Positions 22,299-30,202 of a stretch of 36,651 bases of DNA are shown in pieces (positions within the stretch are counted from its first letter, which is position 1; each line of letters starts with the position of its first letter). The position numbers and the translations under genes were made by a program. Source of the stretch: Candidatus Gallacutalibacter stercoravium (GTDB lineage Bacteria; Bacillota; Clostridia; Oscillospirales; Acutalibacteraceae). The notes under the pieces were generated by a model. The model made no database searches. It was not told the origin of the DNA and saw only the letters and a list, made by a program, of their open reading frames with translations. The DNA lies in assembly GCA_018716975.1 (NCBI GenBank), contig DVJE01000009.1:1-36651 (forward strand). Reading direction: 5' to 3'.

Positions 22299-22727
22299 TT
22301 AATCTGCCGGGCTTTGGGCAATATAAACCCCCAACGCGCCATCAGAAACGCTGACGCTCAGCTGCTTTTCTCCGTTAACCAGCACAATCCCACCGGCCGC
22401 CGGTTCATCCGCCTGCGCTATCGTAGAAAAACCCGCTTCCTTCAGCTGGGCTATATATTGCTCCCCTTCTTCACGGGAAACATCCTTGTAAAACACCGCG
22501 TAATAGCCAGCCGAGGAATCAGAAAGTCCTGCGGTAATCGTGTAATCCGGCTGCCCGGCTTGGGGCTGGGGCAGGCCGTTGGTATAGGCATTGCGCGGCC
22601 AAGCGCTGATGCTCTGGCAAGCCGGCGATGCCACGGGTTCCGCCTGTTGGGCGCACCCGCAGGGTAAAACCGCCAGACACAATGCACAGAACGCAACACA
22701 AACCATCCTTTTAAGGCGCCATATCAT
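22299..22727 (-). CDS. Small lipoprotein of unknown function
   Basis: 142 residues. The N-terminus LKRMVCVAFCALCLAVLPCG with Cys at about residue 25 is a lipoprotein signal (lipobox LPCGC). The mature part is small and soluble: a Pro-rich linker (WPRNAYTNGLPQPQAGQPDY) followed by an alternating alpha/beta stretch with YYAVFYKDVSREEGEQYIAQ and a C-terminal beta hairpin QLSVSVSDGALGVYI. DUF-type lipoproteins of this length are common in Oscillospirales. Start ATG 22727, ribosome site GGGGGAT. It stands 143 bases downstream of the ABC permease gene and may be a separate unit. Confidence 0.7.
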   Translation of the reverse strand: MIWRLKRMVCVAFCALCLAVLPCGCAQQAEPVASPACQSISAWPRNAYTNGLPQPQAGQPDYTITAGLSDSSAGYYAVFYKDVSREEGEQYIAQLKEAGFSTIAQADEPAAGGIVLVNGEKQLSVSVSDGALGVYIAQSPAD

Positions 22728-22869
22728 TTCATATCCCCCATTGAAAAAGACCGAACCGTCTCTCTGCAGCGCTTAGCGGTCAAAAGCGCGTGTGCACAAA
22801 AGCCCTCGGCTTGTTTTTCTATCCAGAATAGCAGCAATTCTTGTTACTGTCAACCTCCGAAGCCTTTCT

Positions 22870-24447
22870 CTACGGCCGCAGGCGGAAGGTACGCGGAGCA
22901 AACCGATAAATCAGCCCGCATGCCGCCAAGCTGTACAGAAGGCAAAAAGCAATGCACAGCCCTCCGAACAAGGGTGTTGGCATTTGCAGGCGCATCATGA
23001 AAAAGCAAACCAAATAGGTGGCGGAAAGCATCAGCTGATAAGTGCCGCTTTTCATCTCTGTACCCGCGTTATAAGGTTGCAACAGATAATAAATGGTAAG
23101 ATAGTGTACCGAAAAGAAGATGCTGAGGCAAACAATAGAAACAAGCAGCACCGCGTAGTTTAACGGATTATCCGTGCCGCCGGAGGCAAACAACAACACG
23201 CTCAGGCCTGCGCCGATAACCGCTGCCGGCAGCAAATTTACCTTGACAATCTCTCGTAGACGAATGCGGTACAACTTGAGCACCATTTGAGGCTGCTTAT
23301 AAAAGGAATAGGTTAATAAACTATGATCACAGTTCATAAACAGCGCCCGGGTAAAGCCGGTGCCCCGGTTGATAGCGTACATAATAAACACAAAATAGGG
23401 CAAAAAAGTAAGCAGCAGCTCGTTTACCCGCCCTTTTATTTCGGGCACCAGGTAAAAGGCCAGCAAAAGGCCCAATATCATCACCGCACAGACAGCGGCA
23501 ATCCGTTTGGAGGATTTCCAAAGGATTTTTTGATGCCGTTTGATAAAGAGTTCGTTAAGATATTCAAAGCCTTTGCGTGTGCTGGTAATATGCGTATCGG
23601 TAGAAATTGACTTTTGGCTTTGCTTTTGCGTTGCCTGGCCGGCCGTATCCATTTGATGAATAAACTGGCTTAAAAGCTGGCGGCACATTTCAGGGTAATA
23701 ACGGAATGCGCAAATCTTTTTGAGCGAGAGCAGCCCCGCCACAACACACGCCGCCATAATCCCCATCACAAAGGTCGGGGGAACCGTAATATTCACAGCG
23801 GGCAAGCCATAAGCCGCAGCAAGCAGCAAGAGCGCCGCCAACCACCAAAATTTGCCAAGCTTATTCTCATTGGTTGCGTTCCCCCGGCGCTCGTAATCCC
23901 ACAATGAGATCACCGCCACCACCATTTTTAAGCCGGCGGCAAAAAAGGGAACCAACAGGCATCCCCACAGCGGCACCCCATTTTGTAACCCAAAGAATAG
24001 GACAAACGGCAAAAATCCCACAACCAGCTTCACCATAGAGTAACCATAATGAAGCAACGTATAGGCGCGGGCCTCCATTCGTAAAAGGACGATTGCGTAA
24101 TATTTATCCCGGGTGGGGTTAAACAAATAGGTGTTCATGAACGCCCCTATCACCGTTAAAAACAGCAAAAGATGCAAAAATAACCCGTCCGCCGGTACCA
24201 ATGTGCGGGCATATAGGGCGCCCAACCCCTCCACCATGACGGCAAGATAAAGAAATTTACCCAAAAAGGTTGCGATAACCTCCCATATTGCCGACAGGAT
24301 ATTGGCAAAAACCTTTAATCCCCGCACCCGGTACAATTTTTCTGGCAAGATCTTTTTTAAAAGAGGAATCTGTTTGAGTGAATACAAAATACTGTTGACC
24401 CGATAAGTATTTTTCAAAGCAAAAGAGATTCGAAGCGTATTATTCAT
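22870..24447 (-). CDS. ABC exporter permease, YthQ-like
   Basis: 525 residues with about ten to twelve hydrophobic helices in two halves joined by a cytosolic stretch (about residues 250-310). Early segments LRISFALKNTYRVNSILYSL and the later YAINRGTGFTRALFMNCDHS are typical of the large permease that partners with a YthP-like ATPase in Firmicutes. There is no ATPase domain. The gene overlaps the ATPase gene by 8 bases. The substrate is unknown; Bacillus ythPQ is sporulation-linked, but the link is only by homology here. It is the last gene of the XRE-led operon. Confidence 0.8.
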   Translation of the reverse strand: MNNTLRISFALKNTYRVNSILYSLKQIPLLKKILPEKLYRVRGLKVFANILSAIWEVIATFLGKFLYLAVMVEGLGALYARTLVPADGLFLHLLLFLTVIGAFMNTYLFNPTRDKYYAIVLLRMEARAYTLLHYGYSMVKLVVGFLPFVLFFGLQNGVPLWGCLLVPFFAAGLKMVVAVISLWDYERRGNATNENKLGKFWWLAALLLLAAAYGLPAVNITVPPTFVMGIMAACVVAGLLSLKKICAFRYYPEMCRQLLSQFIHQMDTAGQATQKQSQKSISTDTHITSTRKGFEYLNELFIKRHQKILWKSSKRIAAVCAVMILGLLLAFYLVPEIKGRVNELLLTFLPYFVFIMYAINRGTGFTRALFMNCDHSLLTYSFYKQPQMVLKLYRIRLREIVKVNLLPAAVIGAGLSVLLFASGGTDNPLNYAVLLVSIVCLSIFFSVHYLTIYYLLQPYNAGTEMKSGTYQLMLSATYLVCFFMMRLQMPTPLFGGLCIAFCLLYSLAACGLIYRFAPRTFRLRP

Positions 24448-25147
24448 TTTCTTCCTCCCGCAGCGCGGCGATGATTTTATTTTTAAATTCGCGGTTATCC
24501 AAATTTGCTTGGCTTACCACCTCTAGCTCGCCGTGGTTCAGCAAAACAATTTCATCGCACAAATCCAGCGCCAAATCCATAATATGGGTGGAAAAAATGG
24601 TGACGCGCCCCTCTTTTATAGAGCGGAGCAGCTGCTTCATCTCCTCCGCCACCACAACATCCAGCGAAGTCAACGGTTCATCCAGCAGTAGAACGTTGGG
24701 GCGGGCCATTATGTTGATGAGCATCTGCATTTTATTTTTCATCCCGTGGGAGTAATCCTTCATCAACTTATCCCTGTCTTCTGGATCAATACTCATATAT
24801 TCAAAGTAATTATCTAAAGGCTGAGGATTTTCGATTGTGTTTTCATTTATCTCTAAAAAGAACTTTAAAAATTCCCGACCCGTTAAAAACTCAGGCACCG
24901 TTGGGGTAGAAAGCACATATCCCACGTCGTCTGCTTTCAATTCACGGCGCTGCCCCTCTTCTATGAAATAAAAAGCGCCGCCGTCTGCTTTGATATCTCG
25001 GTTAATGCAGTTAAACAACGTGGTTTTGCCCGCGCCGTTGCGCCCCAGCAGGCCGTAAATTTTTCCGCTTTCAAAGGTAAAGCTGATATCGCGCAACACT
25101 TCTTTCTTTTCATAACGCTTAGACAGATGCTCCACAACAAAATTCAT
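24440..25147 (-). CDS. ABC transporter ATP-binding protein
   Basis: 235 residues from the ATG at 25147 (GGAGG seven bases upstream; an adjacent ATG at 25150 is also possible). Walker A is GLLGRNGAGKTTLF (about 30-43), Walker B VLLLDEPLTSLD, and the switch His is in TIFSTHIMDLALD. The signature is unusual, YSHGMKNKMQML, as in many exporters of the YthP/EcsA group. It pairs with the permease encoded immediately downstream. Its start is 14 bases after the stop of the small membrane protein gene, so all four genes are one transcript. Confidence 0.9.
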   Translation of the reverse strand: MNFVVEHLSKRYEKKEVLRDISFTFESGKIYGLLGRNGAGKTTLFNCINRDIKADGGAFYFIEEGQRRELKADDVGYVLSTPTVPEFLTGREFLKFFLEINENTIENPQPLDNYFEYMSIDPEDRDKLMKDYSHGMKNKMQMLINIMARPNVLLLDEPLTSLDVVVAEEMKQLLRSIKEGRVTIFSTHIMDLALDLCDEIVLLNHGELEVVSQANLDNREFKNKIIAALREEENE

Positions 25148-25160
25148 CATTTTTCCTCCG

Positions 25161-25559
25161 TTACATTTTACGTTGGTAGTAGGCCACAAGGGCCAGATCT
25201 AGAAAAGTTTTAAGCAGAAACACGCCCACAAAAGCAAGGGTTACCCAAAGCGGCGCACCAAAAAAGATAGAAACCCACGCCCCTGCCATCACCAGCCAGC
25301 GCAACACTTCGCCAGAAACCGCCTGCGCCTTGTTACGGATCATCTGGTTGCGTTCATCTTGGATTTCGATTTCGTTTTGCTTCATCAGCTCCGGGTTTTT
25401 TTCGTTCCACCGCTCAACCCACCATTTCGCCAGGCCAAATCCAAATAGCCCGGCGCCGATGCCGATAGCGGCAGCAGCTTGCACATTATTCAGAAAACCC
25501 GGCATAAAAATCCTTGCGCCAGCCGCCGAGCCAAGGCACAGCAGCCCCAGTATCCCCAA
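25161..25559 (-). CDS. Small membrane protein, second gene of the XRE operon
   Basis: About 132 residues if the TTG at 25559 is used. Two N-terminal and two C-terminal hydrophobic helices flank a polar middle (WWVERWNEKNPELMKQNEIE, then IQDERNQMIRNKAQAVSGE). This layout, with the EIQDERN segment, is that of a DUF2178-like membrane protein usually found beside a small XRE regulator. The reading frame is open further upstream (NIKTKQKLYLA), and the good SD GAGGAGG lies beyond it, but no ATG, GTG or TTG is in range; an ATA at 25589 is where a start would be expected. So either ATA is used or the start is lost. Confidence 0.65.
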   Translation of the reverse strand: MGILGLLCLGSAAGARIFMPGFLNNVQAAAAIGIGAGLFGFGLAKWWVERWNEKNPELMKQNEIEIQDERNQMIRNKAQAVSGEVLRWLVMAGAWVSIFFGAPLWVTLAFVGVFLLKTFLDLALVAYYQRKM

Positions 25560-25591
25560 GGCCAGATACAGCTTCTGTTTTGTTTTTATGT

Positions 25592-25795
25592 TTACGGCTG
25601 TTCCTCCTCATAGATAAAAATATCTTCAATCGCCATATGAAAATAGTGGGCAATTTTAAAGGCCAAAAGAATCGACGGATTGTACCGCCCGTTTTCTAAG
25701 GAACCAATAGTCTGCCGGGAGACCTCCAGCGCCTTTGCCAATTCTTCCTGCTTGATGCCGCGGCTTTTCCGGATTTCTTCTAAGCGGTTTTTCAC
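25592..25795 (-). CDS. Small XRE-family repressor
   Basis: 67 residues from GTG at 25795 (AGGAGGGC upstream). Nearly the whole protein is one helix-turn-helix domain: LEEIRKSRGIKQEELAKALE then VSRQTIGSLENGRYNPSILL, ending AIEDIFIYEEEQP. This is the YvaO/YgzD class of stand-alone repressors that control a following membrane-protein gene. It is the first gene of an operon with a small membrane protein and an ABC exporter, and its promoter is surrounded by four GGAAAG boxes, so autoregulation is likely. Confidence 0.88.
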   Translation of the reverse strand: MKNRLEEIRKSRGIKQEELAKALEVSRQTIGSLENGRYNPSILLAFKIAHYFHMAIEDIFIYEEEQP

Positions 25796-25806
25796 AGCTC
25801 GCCCTC

Positions 25807-25880
25807 CTTTCCAAAACGGAAAGTCAGCTTTCCATAACCTTATTATATACACAAGAAAAGAAATGTCAAGCAAACTTTCC
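25807..25880 (-). promoter_or_regulatory. Promoter and GGAAAG operator boxes of the XRE-ABC operon
   Basis: On the minus strand TTGACA (25869-25864), 16 bp, TATAAT (25847-25842), both perfect. GGAAAG occurs at 25880-25875, 25833-25828 and 25812-25807, with an inverted copy at 25823-25818 (GGAAAG CTGA CTTTCC dyad 25833-25818), so the boxes lie on both sides of the promoter. Confidence 0.75.
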
Positions 25881-25890
25881 ATCCCATATC

Positions 25891-25916
25891 AAAAGGGCGC
25901 CCTATGTGAGGCGCCC
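25891..25916 (-). terminator. Terminator of the bceA-bceB-glycosyltransferase operon
   Basis: On the minus strand GGGCGCC, 8-base loop, GGCGCCC, then TTTT; 15 bases after the stop at 25931. Confidence 0.7.
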
Positions 25917-25930
25917 CTGCTGGGTGGTAT

Positions 25931-26653
25931 TCAGGCGGAGGGCTGCAACAGCGCGTCGGCTTCCCGGCGCGTTAAAGCGCCGTTGGCCACCATACTGTTT
26001 AGCACCTGCTGCATACGTTGCTGTGCTAGCTCTGGATTGGTATCTGGCGTATAAGCAGACGGCGCATTGGGCAATCCTGCTAAAAGTACAGCTTCACTGT
26101 CGCTAAGCTGAGCGGGTTCTTTGCCAAAATATCCCTGCGCCGCCTGGCGGATACCGTAATAGCCACTGCCAAAATAAATAGTGTTAACATACAACTCAAA
26201 AATTTCTTCTTTGCTATAATTCGCCTCTAGTTGAAAGCTCACAAAAGCTTCGGCAAACTTACGCTCCAGCTTTTTTTCTTGCGTAAAATACAGGTTTTTA
26301 GCCAACTGCTGGGTGATGGTGCTGCCGCCTTCCACAAAAGACCACGTGCGCAAATCATTGTATAGCGCCCGGCCCAGCGCAACAACGTCAACGCCACTGT
26401 GGGACCAAAAACGGCGATCTTCTGTAGAGATAACTGCATCAATATAGATCTGTGGCAGTTCCTGATAAGAAGTAAAACTTTCGGTGCTGCGGATTTCCTC
26501 CACTTTATCCTCTAGTGGTTGCTGCGCCACAGCGGAGCGATACATTTGATACCCCATTACGCCGAACACCACTGCGGCGATCAGAGCGGCGCCCAGCAAA
26601 GCGGATATCAGCGAAACAAGGCTTTTGCATACTATCTTCCATATTTTCTTCAA
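25931..26653 (-). CDS. mtgA: Monofunctional GT51 peptidoglycan glycosyltransferase
   Basis: 240 residues from TTG at 26653 (AAGGGGA eight bases upstream). One N-terminal membrane helix (SLVSLISALLGAALIAAVVF, about 13-32) precedes a GT51 domain: AVISTEDRRFWSHSGVD with the catalytic Glu (about 74), GGSTITQQLAKNLYF (about 107-121), KKLERKFAEAF and the second Glu in IFELYVNTIYFGSGYYGI. No transpeptidase domain follows, so it only polymerises lipid II into glycan strands outside the membrane. It starts 14 bases after the bceB stop and is thus the third gene of that operon, an uncommon association: an antibiotic-sensing exporter with the enzyme that consumes its lipid target. Confidence 0.92.
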   Translation of the reverse strand: MKKIWKIVCKSLVSLISALLGAALIAAVVFGVMGYQMYRSAVAQQPLEDKVEEIRSTESFTSYQELPQIYIDAVISTEDRRFWSHSGVDVVALGRALYNDLRTWSFVEGGSTITQQLAKNLYFTQEKKLERKFAEAFVSFQLEANYSKEEIFELYVNTIYFGSGYYGIRQAAQGYFGKEPAQLSDSEAVLLAGLPNAPSAYTPDTNPELAQQRMQQVLNSMVANGALTRREADALLQPSA

Positions 26654-26667
26654 TTTGTCGTTCCCCT

Positions 26668-28725
26668 TTAGGCTGCCTCTTTTCTGGCCCCGCTGACAAT
26701 GGAATAATAGGCTCTTGAGGTAATGCGGTAAACCAATATATACATCACCGCGAACACAAGATAACAGCAAATCGTAACTATAATGAGAAAATCAATGTTG
26801 CTCAGCCCAAAAAGCGCCAACAATTTGTAAATCAGCGGAAAGGCAAACGCCAGATGTAGGCCGGCCATCACCAATGGCAAGAAAAAGACTGTAAGGATTT
26901 GCGAGTTTATGCTTTTCTTAATTTCTCTTTTTGTCATACCAACTTTTTGCATAATTTCAAATCGGGACTGATCCTCGTAGCCTTCAGAAACCTGTTTATA
27001 ATACATAATCAGCACGGCGGCAAAGATAAAAACAATACCCAACAAAATTCCCAAAAAGAACAATCCGCCATATAAGCCATAAAAGCCCGTCCATTCCTTT
27101 GCCAAACCTTCACAGAGGATGGAAAAATATTCATCCTCTTCGCCTAGTTTTGCCTCTTGCAACTGTTGCTCCAGGCGCTCTTGGATTTGGATCTGCGTGT
27201 TGTTATCGCAGTTGAGATCAAACCCGTAAATCCAATGTAGGTTTACAACCTCTTGCTCCCTACTATCGGTATATTGCATCAGGGGCGTTACAACCTTATC
27301 GAAATCCGGCACAAAAAGATACATAGACGGCACTATTTGCATAGCGTCTACGCCATTGTCTACAAAATCGGGCACTGTTTTTACAATTTGCAGGCTTTCT
27401 TTACCGCCAAACGAAACGGTATTCTGTTCATATGTCTGATTCTTGGTCGTATAAAGCAACGCTTGGCCGGGGGCAAGGGTTTCGCTTTGCCCCATCAAAC
27501 GGTTATAATCTTCTAAGGGCACAATGAATACCTGCCAAACATTGTCGTAATTCTCCAACCGAAATGAATATAAATGGGCGTTATCCAAGGCGACCACTCC
27601 GTTTTGCACATAGCCAGCAAAAGCAGCCGCGTGGTAATCGACAACATTTTGCACTGTTTGGCCGTATTCCAGGCTCGCTTGTTCGGCCATAGCGCGCACT
27701 TGAGCGGTTTGTTCCCCGCTCAGCAGCGACAGCGAGCTGACGGTGGAATCCAGATTAATGCTGCGGGGGTAGCGGCTGTGGAGGCTGTCTTCTGCCCCAA
27801 GGTAAAGGCACACCGTGGAAGAAACCATCACCAAAACCATAGTACACAGAATACAAATAGAGGCCAGCCCCGCGCCGTTTCGTTTCATGCGGTACATCAT
27901 GGAAGAAACCGAAACAAAATGATTGGTTTTATAGTAATAGCGCTTCTTTTTTTGCAGCAGGCGGCACACAGCCACCGAACCGGCGATAAACAGCAAATAG
28001 GTGGCAACAATTACCATAATAACAGCCACAAAAAACAACAGCAAAGCCGTCATCGGTTCCTCAATGGTCACTGCCAAATAATAAGCGCCCGCCAGAATAA
28101 TCGCTCCGGCCAAAGCCAAAACCCAATTGGCCTTGGGCGGCTTTTCACCCGTATTTTCGCTGTGCAGCAGCTCGATGGGGTTGCTTAGATGAATCTGGCG
28201 CAGAGTATTGCACAAAATGAAAACAAAAATAATAGAAAAGAGCGCTATTGTTTGCCATATTGCCCCTGGCTCAATGCTGATAGAAAAGGTTACGCTGCCT
28301 TGCAGGATGTTCACCATGCCCAGCTCGGCAAATTTAGAAAGCACTATGCCGACAAACAGCCCGGCCGCCAGTGAAACCACGGCGATAATCAGCCCTTCCC
28401 AAATCAATACACGGGCCAGATTGCGCTTACCCATGCCTAAAATGTTATACAAACCAAACTCCTTTTTTCTTCGGCGGATCAAAAAAGAATTGGTGTAAAA
28501 CAAAAAGATGAAAGAGAAAACGCCCATAACACCGCAGCCCAGCGATAAAATGCCCGCCATGGTGTCGCCGCCCGGCATCCCTTTTAATACGGCGCTGCCG
28601 CTTAAAAAGGAGACGATGTAAAACATCGTAACCATACCGATACAAGTGAGAATATAAGGTGTATACAGCTTTTTATTCTTTTTGATGCCGTTGTACGCCA
28701 GCTTATAATAAAAGCCCTTTTTCAT
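26668..28725 (-). CDS. bceB: BceB-type ABC permease
   Basis: 685 residues with ten membrane helices. The large extracellular domain between helices 7 and 8 (about residues 311-555) is the diagnostic of BceB-like permeases, and FtsX-like segments surround it. N-terminus: KLAYNGIKKNKKLYTPYILT. These transporters confer resistance to bacitracin and other lipid-II-targeting peptides and usually signal to a BceS histidine kinase; no kinase or response regulator gene is in this window. It overlaps bceA by ATGA. The SD AAAGGAG abuts the start, with GGTGG a little upstream. Confidence 0.9.
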   Translation of the reverse strand: MKKGFYYKLAYNGIKKNKKLYTPYILTCIGMVTMFYIVSFLSGSAVLKGMPGGDTMAGILSLGCGVMGVFSFIFLFYTNSFLIRRRKKEFGLYNILGMGKRNLARVLIWEGLIIAVVSLAAGLFVGIVLSKFAELGMVNILQGSVTFSISIEPGAIWQTIALFSIIFVFILCNTLRQIHLSNPIELLHSENTGEKPPKANWVLALAGAIILAGAYYLAVTIEEPMTALLLFFVAVIMVIVATYLLFIAGSVAVCRLLQKKKRYYYKTNHFVSVSSMMYRMKRNGAGLASICILCTMVLVMVSSTVCLYLGAEDSLHSRYPRSINLDSTVSSLSLLSGEQTAQVRAMAEQASLEYGQTVQNVVDYHAAAFAGYVQNGVVALDNAHLYSFRLENYDNVWQVFIVPLEDYNRLMGQSETLAPGQALLYTTKNQTYEQNTVSFGGKESLQIVKTVPDFVDNGVDAMQIVPSMYLFVPDFDKVVTPLMQYTDSREQEVVNLHWIYGFDLNCDNNTQIQIQERLEQQLQEAKLGEEDEYFSILCEGLAKEWTGFYGLYGGLFFLGILLGIVFIFAAVLIMYYKQVSEGYEDQSRFEIMQKVGMTKREIKKSINSQILTVFFLPLVMAGLHLAFAFPLIYKLLALFGLSNIDFLIIVTICCYLVFAVMYILVYRITSRAYYSIVSGARKEAA

Positions 28726-29486
28726 CTCCTTTCACCACCCGTCGCCAGCATGGTCAAAGTGTCCGACACCTTTTGATATAATTGCTCGTTGGTGCTGTTG
28801 CCCCGATAAATTTGGTGGAACACTTCTCCGTCTTTGATAAAAAGCACCCGTCCGGCATGGCTGGCAGCTTTAACAGAATGCGTTACCATCAAAATAGTCT
28901 GCCCGCCCTGGTTAATCTCTCGAAACAGCCGCAGCAATTCATCGGTTGCCTTGGAATCCAACGCGCCGGTAGGTTCGTCGGCCAGCACCAGGCGCGGATC
29001 GGTTATCAACGCCCTGGCAACGGCGGCGCGCTGCTTTTGTCCGCCGGAAACTTCATAAGGATATTTTTTTAGAATATCGGTAATCCCCAGCTGGGTCGCT
29101 ATCGGAGCGATCCGGCGCCTCATTTCGGAATACTGCTTGCCCGCCAATACCAAAGGGAGAAAGATATTGTCTTCAATCGAGAAGGTGTCAAGCAGATTAA
29201 ACTCTTGAAATACAAAGCCCAAATTATCCCGCCGGAACTGCGCAATGCTTGCTTCTTTTATTTTTGATAAATCCTTACCATCCAGCAATACGGTTCCCCC
29301 CGTCGGTTTATCCAATGCAGCTAATATATTCAGCAGCGTGGTCTTTCCGGAACCCGATTCCCCCATGATGGCCACATATTCCCCTTGCTCCACACTGAAA
29401 GAAACATTTCTTAAGGCCTCCACCCGATTGCCGCCCATCAGGGTGGTGTAAACCTTTTTTAGCCCGTTTACTTCCAAAATGCTCAT
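28722..29486 (-). CDS. bceA: BceA-type ABC ATPase
   Basis: 254 residues. Walker A GESGSGKTTLLNIL (about 43-56), Q-loop FVFQEFNLLDTFS, signature YEVSGGQKQRAAVARAL, Walker B LVLADEPTGALDS and the switch His in TILMVTHSVKAAS are canonical for the MacB/BceA class. The N-terminus MSILEVNGLKKVYTTLMG and the KVYTT type opening fit BceA. Start ATG 29486 with TTAGGAGGAAA upstream. It powers the BceB permease encoded immediately downstream. The upstream region carries a long inverted repeat and repeated CTTACA boxes. Confidence 0.92.
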   Translation of the reverse strand: MSILEVNGLKKVYTTLMGGNRVEALRNVSFSVEQGEYVAIMGESGSGKTTLLNILAALDKPTGGTVLLDGKDLSKIKEASIAQFRRDNLGFVFQEFNLLDTFSIEDNIFLPLVLAGKQYSEMRRRIAPIATQLGITDILKKYPYEVSGGQKQRAAVARALITDPRLVLADEPTGALDSKATDELLRLFREINQGGQTILMVTHSVKAASHAGRVLFIKDGEVFHQIYRGNSTNEQLYQKVSDTLTMLATGGERR

Positions 29487-29510
29487 ATCGTTTCCTCCTA
29501 ATCTGTTCAG

Positions 29511-29587
29511 CTTACAACCCTATTGTAACAAACAGGAGAAATGCCCTGCCATCGATTTGGCTTACATTTCTCCTTTCATTCCTTACA
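29511..29587 (-). promoter_or_regulatory. Regulatory region of bceA with repeats
   Basis: On the plus strand CTTACA appears at 29511, 29561 and 29582; the latter two are exactly 21 bp apart (two helical turns), which is typical of OmpR-type response-regulator sites. GGAGAAATG (29535-29543) and CATTTCTCC (29565-29573) form a 9-bp inverted repeat upstream of a -10 box TACAAT (minus strand, 29527-29522). A BceR-like regulator from elsewhere in the genome is the likely binder. Confidence 0.55.
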
Positions 29588-29717
29588 GTTTCGTAAGAAA
29601 ATATATCCACAAGCTTTGGACTGACAGGCGATAACCGGCTTTATGTCAACCGTCCTCTCAAAGGCACAAAACATATTTGATATATTTTTTCTCAACTTAC
29701 ATAGCAGCAATTAGATA

Positions 29718-29746
29718 TTGACAACATTTCTATATAGTACTATTAT
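29718..29746 (+). promoter_or_regulatory. Promoter of the marR-flavin reductase pair with a small palindrome
   Basis: TTGACA (29718-29723), 17-bp spacer, TATTAT (29741-29746). The palindrome ATAGTACTAT (29734-29743) overlaps the -10 and is a candidate MarR site. Confidence 0.7.
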
Positions 29747-29766
29747 TAGGAAAAGGAGGTGAAAAT

Positions 29767-30201
29767 TTGAAAACCAGCGGCGGATTCTTAATGGCCCAGA
29801 TACGCCATGTGTCAGGTAGGGCCTTTAATAAAATTCTGAAAGAAAAAGGGATTGACGCGTTTAACGGCGCACAGGGAAAAATTTTATATGTATTGTGGGA
29901 AAAGGGCAGCATGCCTATCTCTCAAATCAAAAAATTTACTTCTTTGGCCAACACTACTTTAACAGGGATGCTAGATCATCTAGAAAAGTCTGGGCTTGTT
30001 ACGCGCGCGATTAATCCAGCAAACCGCAGACAGGTTATTGTGTCTTTAACCCCATTGGCTGAAAGCCTGAAAAACGATTGTGATGACGTTTCTCGTATTA
30101 CCAGCGAAATCTTTTACGCTGGTTTTCAGGAAGAAGAGATTATCGCGTTTGAAAACATGCTGAGAAGAATTCTGCGCAATTATACGGAAAGGGGTTACTA
30201 A
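29767..30201 (+). CDS. MarR-family transcriptional regulator
   Basis: 144 residues from TTG at 29767, which has a perfect AGGAGGTGA five bases upstream. The winged helix is seen in MPISQIKKFTSLANTTLTGMLD (about 57-78), KSGLVTRAINPANRRQVIVS (about 82-101) and LTPLAE. It is followed 1 base later by a flavin reductase gene and is divergent from bceA. It most likely controls itself and the flavin reductase through the ATAGTACTAT palindrome. The AT-rich codon usage differs from the core genes. Confidence 0.9.
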   Translation: MKTSGGFLMAQIRHVSGRAFNKILKEKGIDAFNGAQGKILYVLWEKGSMPISQIKKFTSLANTTLTGMLDHLEKSGLVTRAINPANRRQVIVSLTPLAESLKNDCDDVSRITSEIFYAGFQEEEIIAFENMLRRILRNYTERGY

Positions 30202-30202
30202 A

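Noticed and set aside
27574-28188. Plus-strand frame (204 codons) opposite bceB
   Set aside because: Antisense shadow of a hydrophobic protein, full of His, Gln and Asn, without ribosome site.
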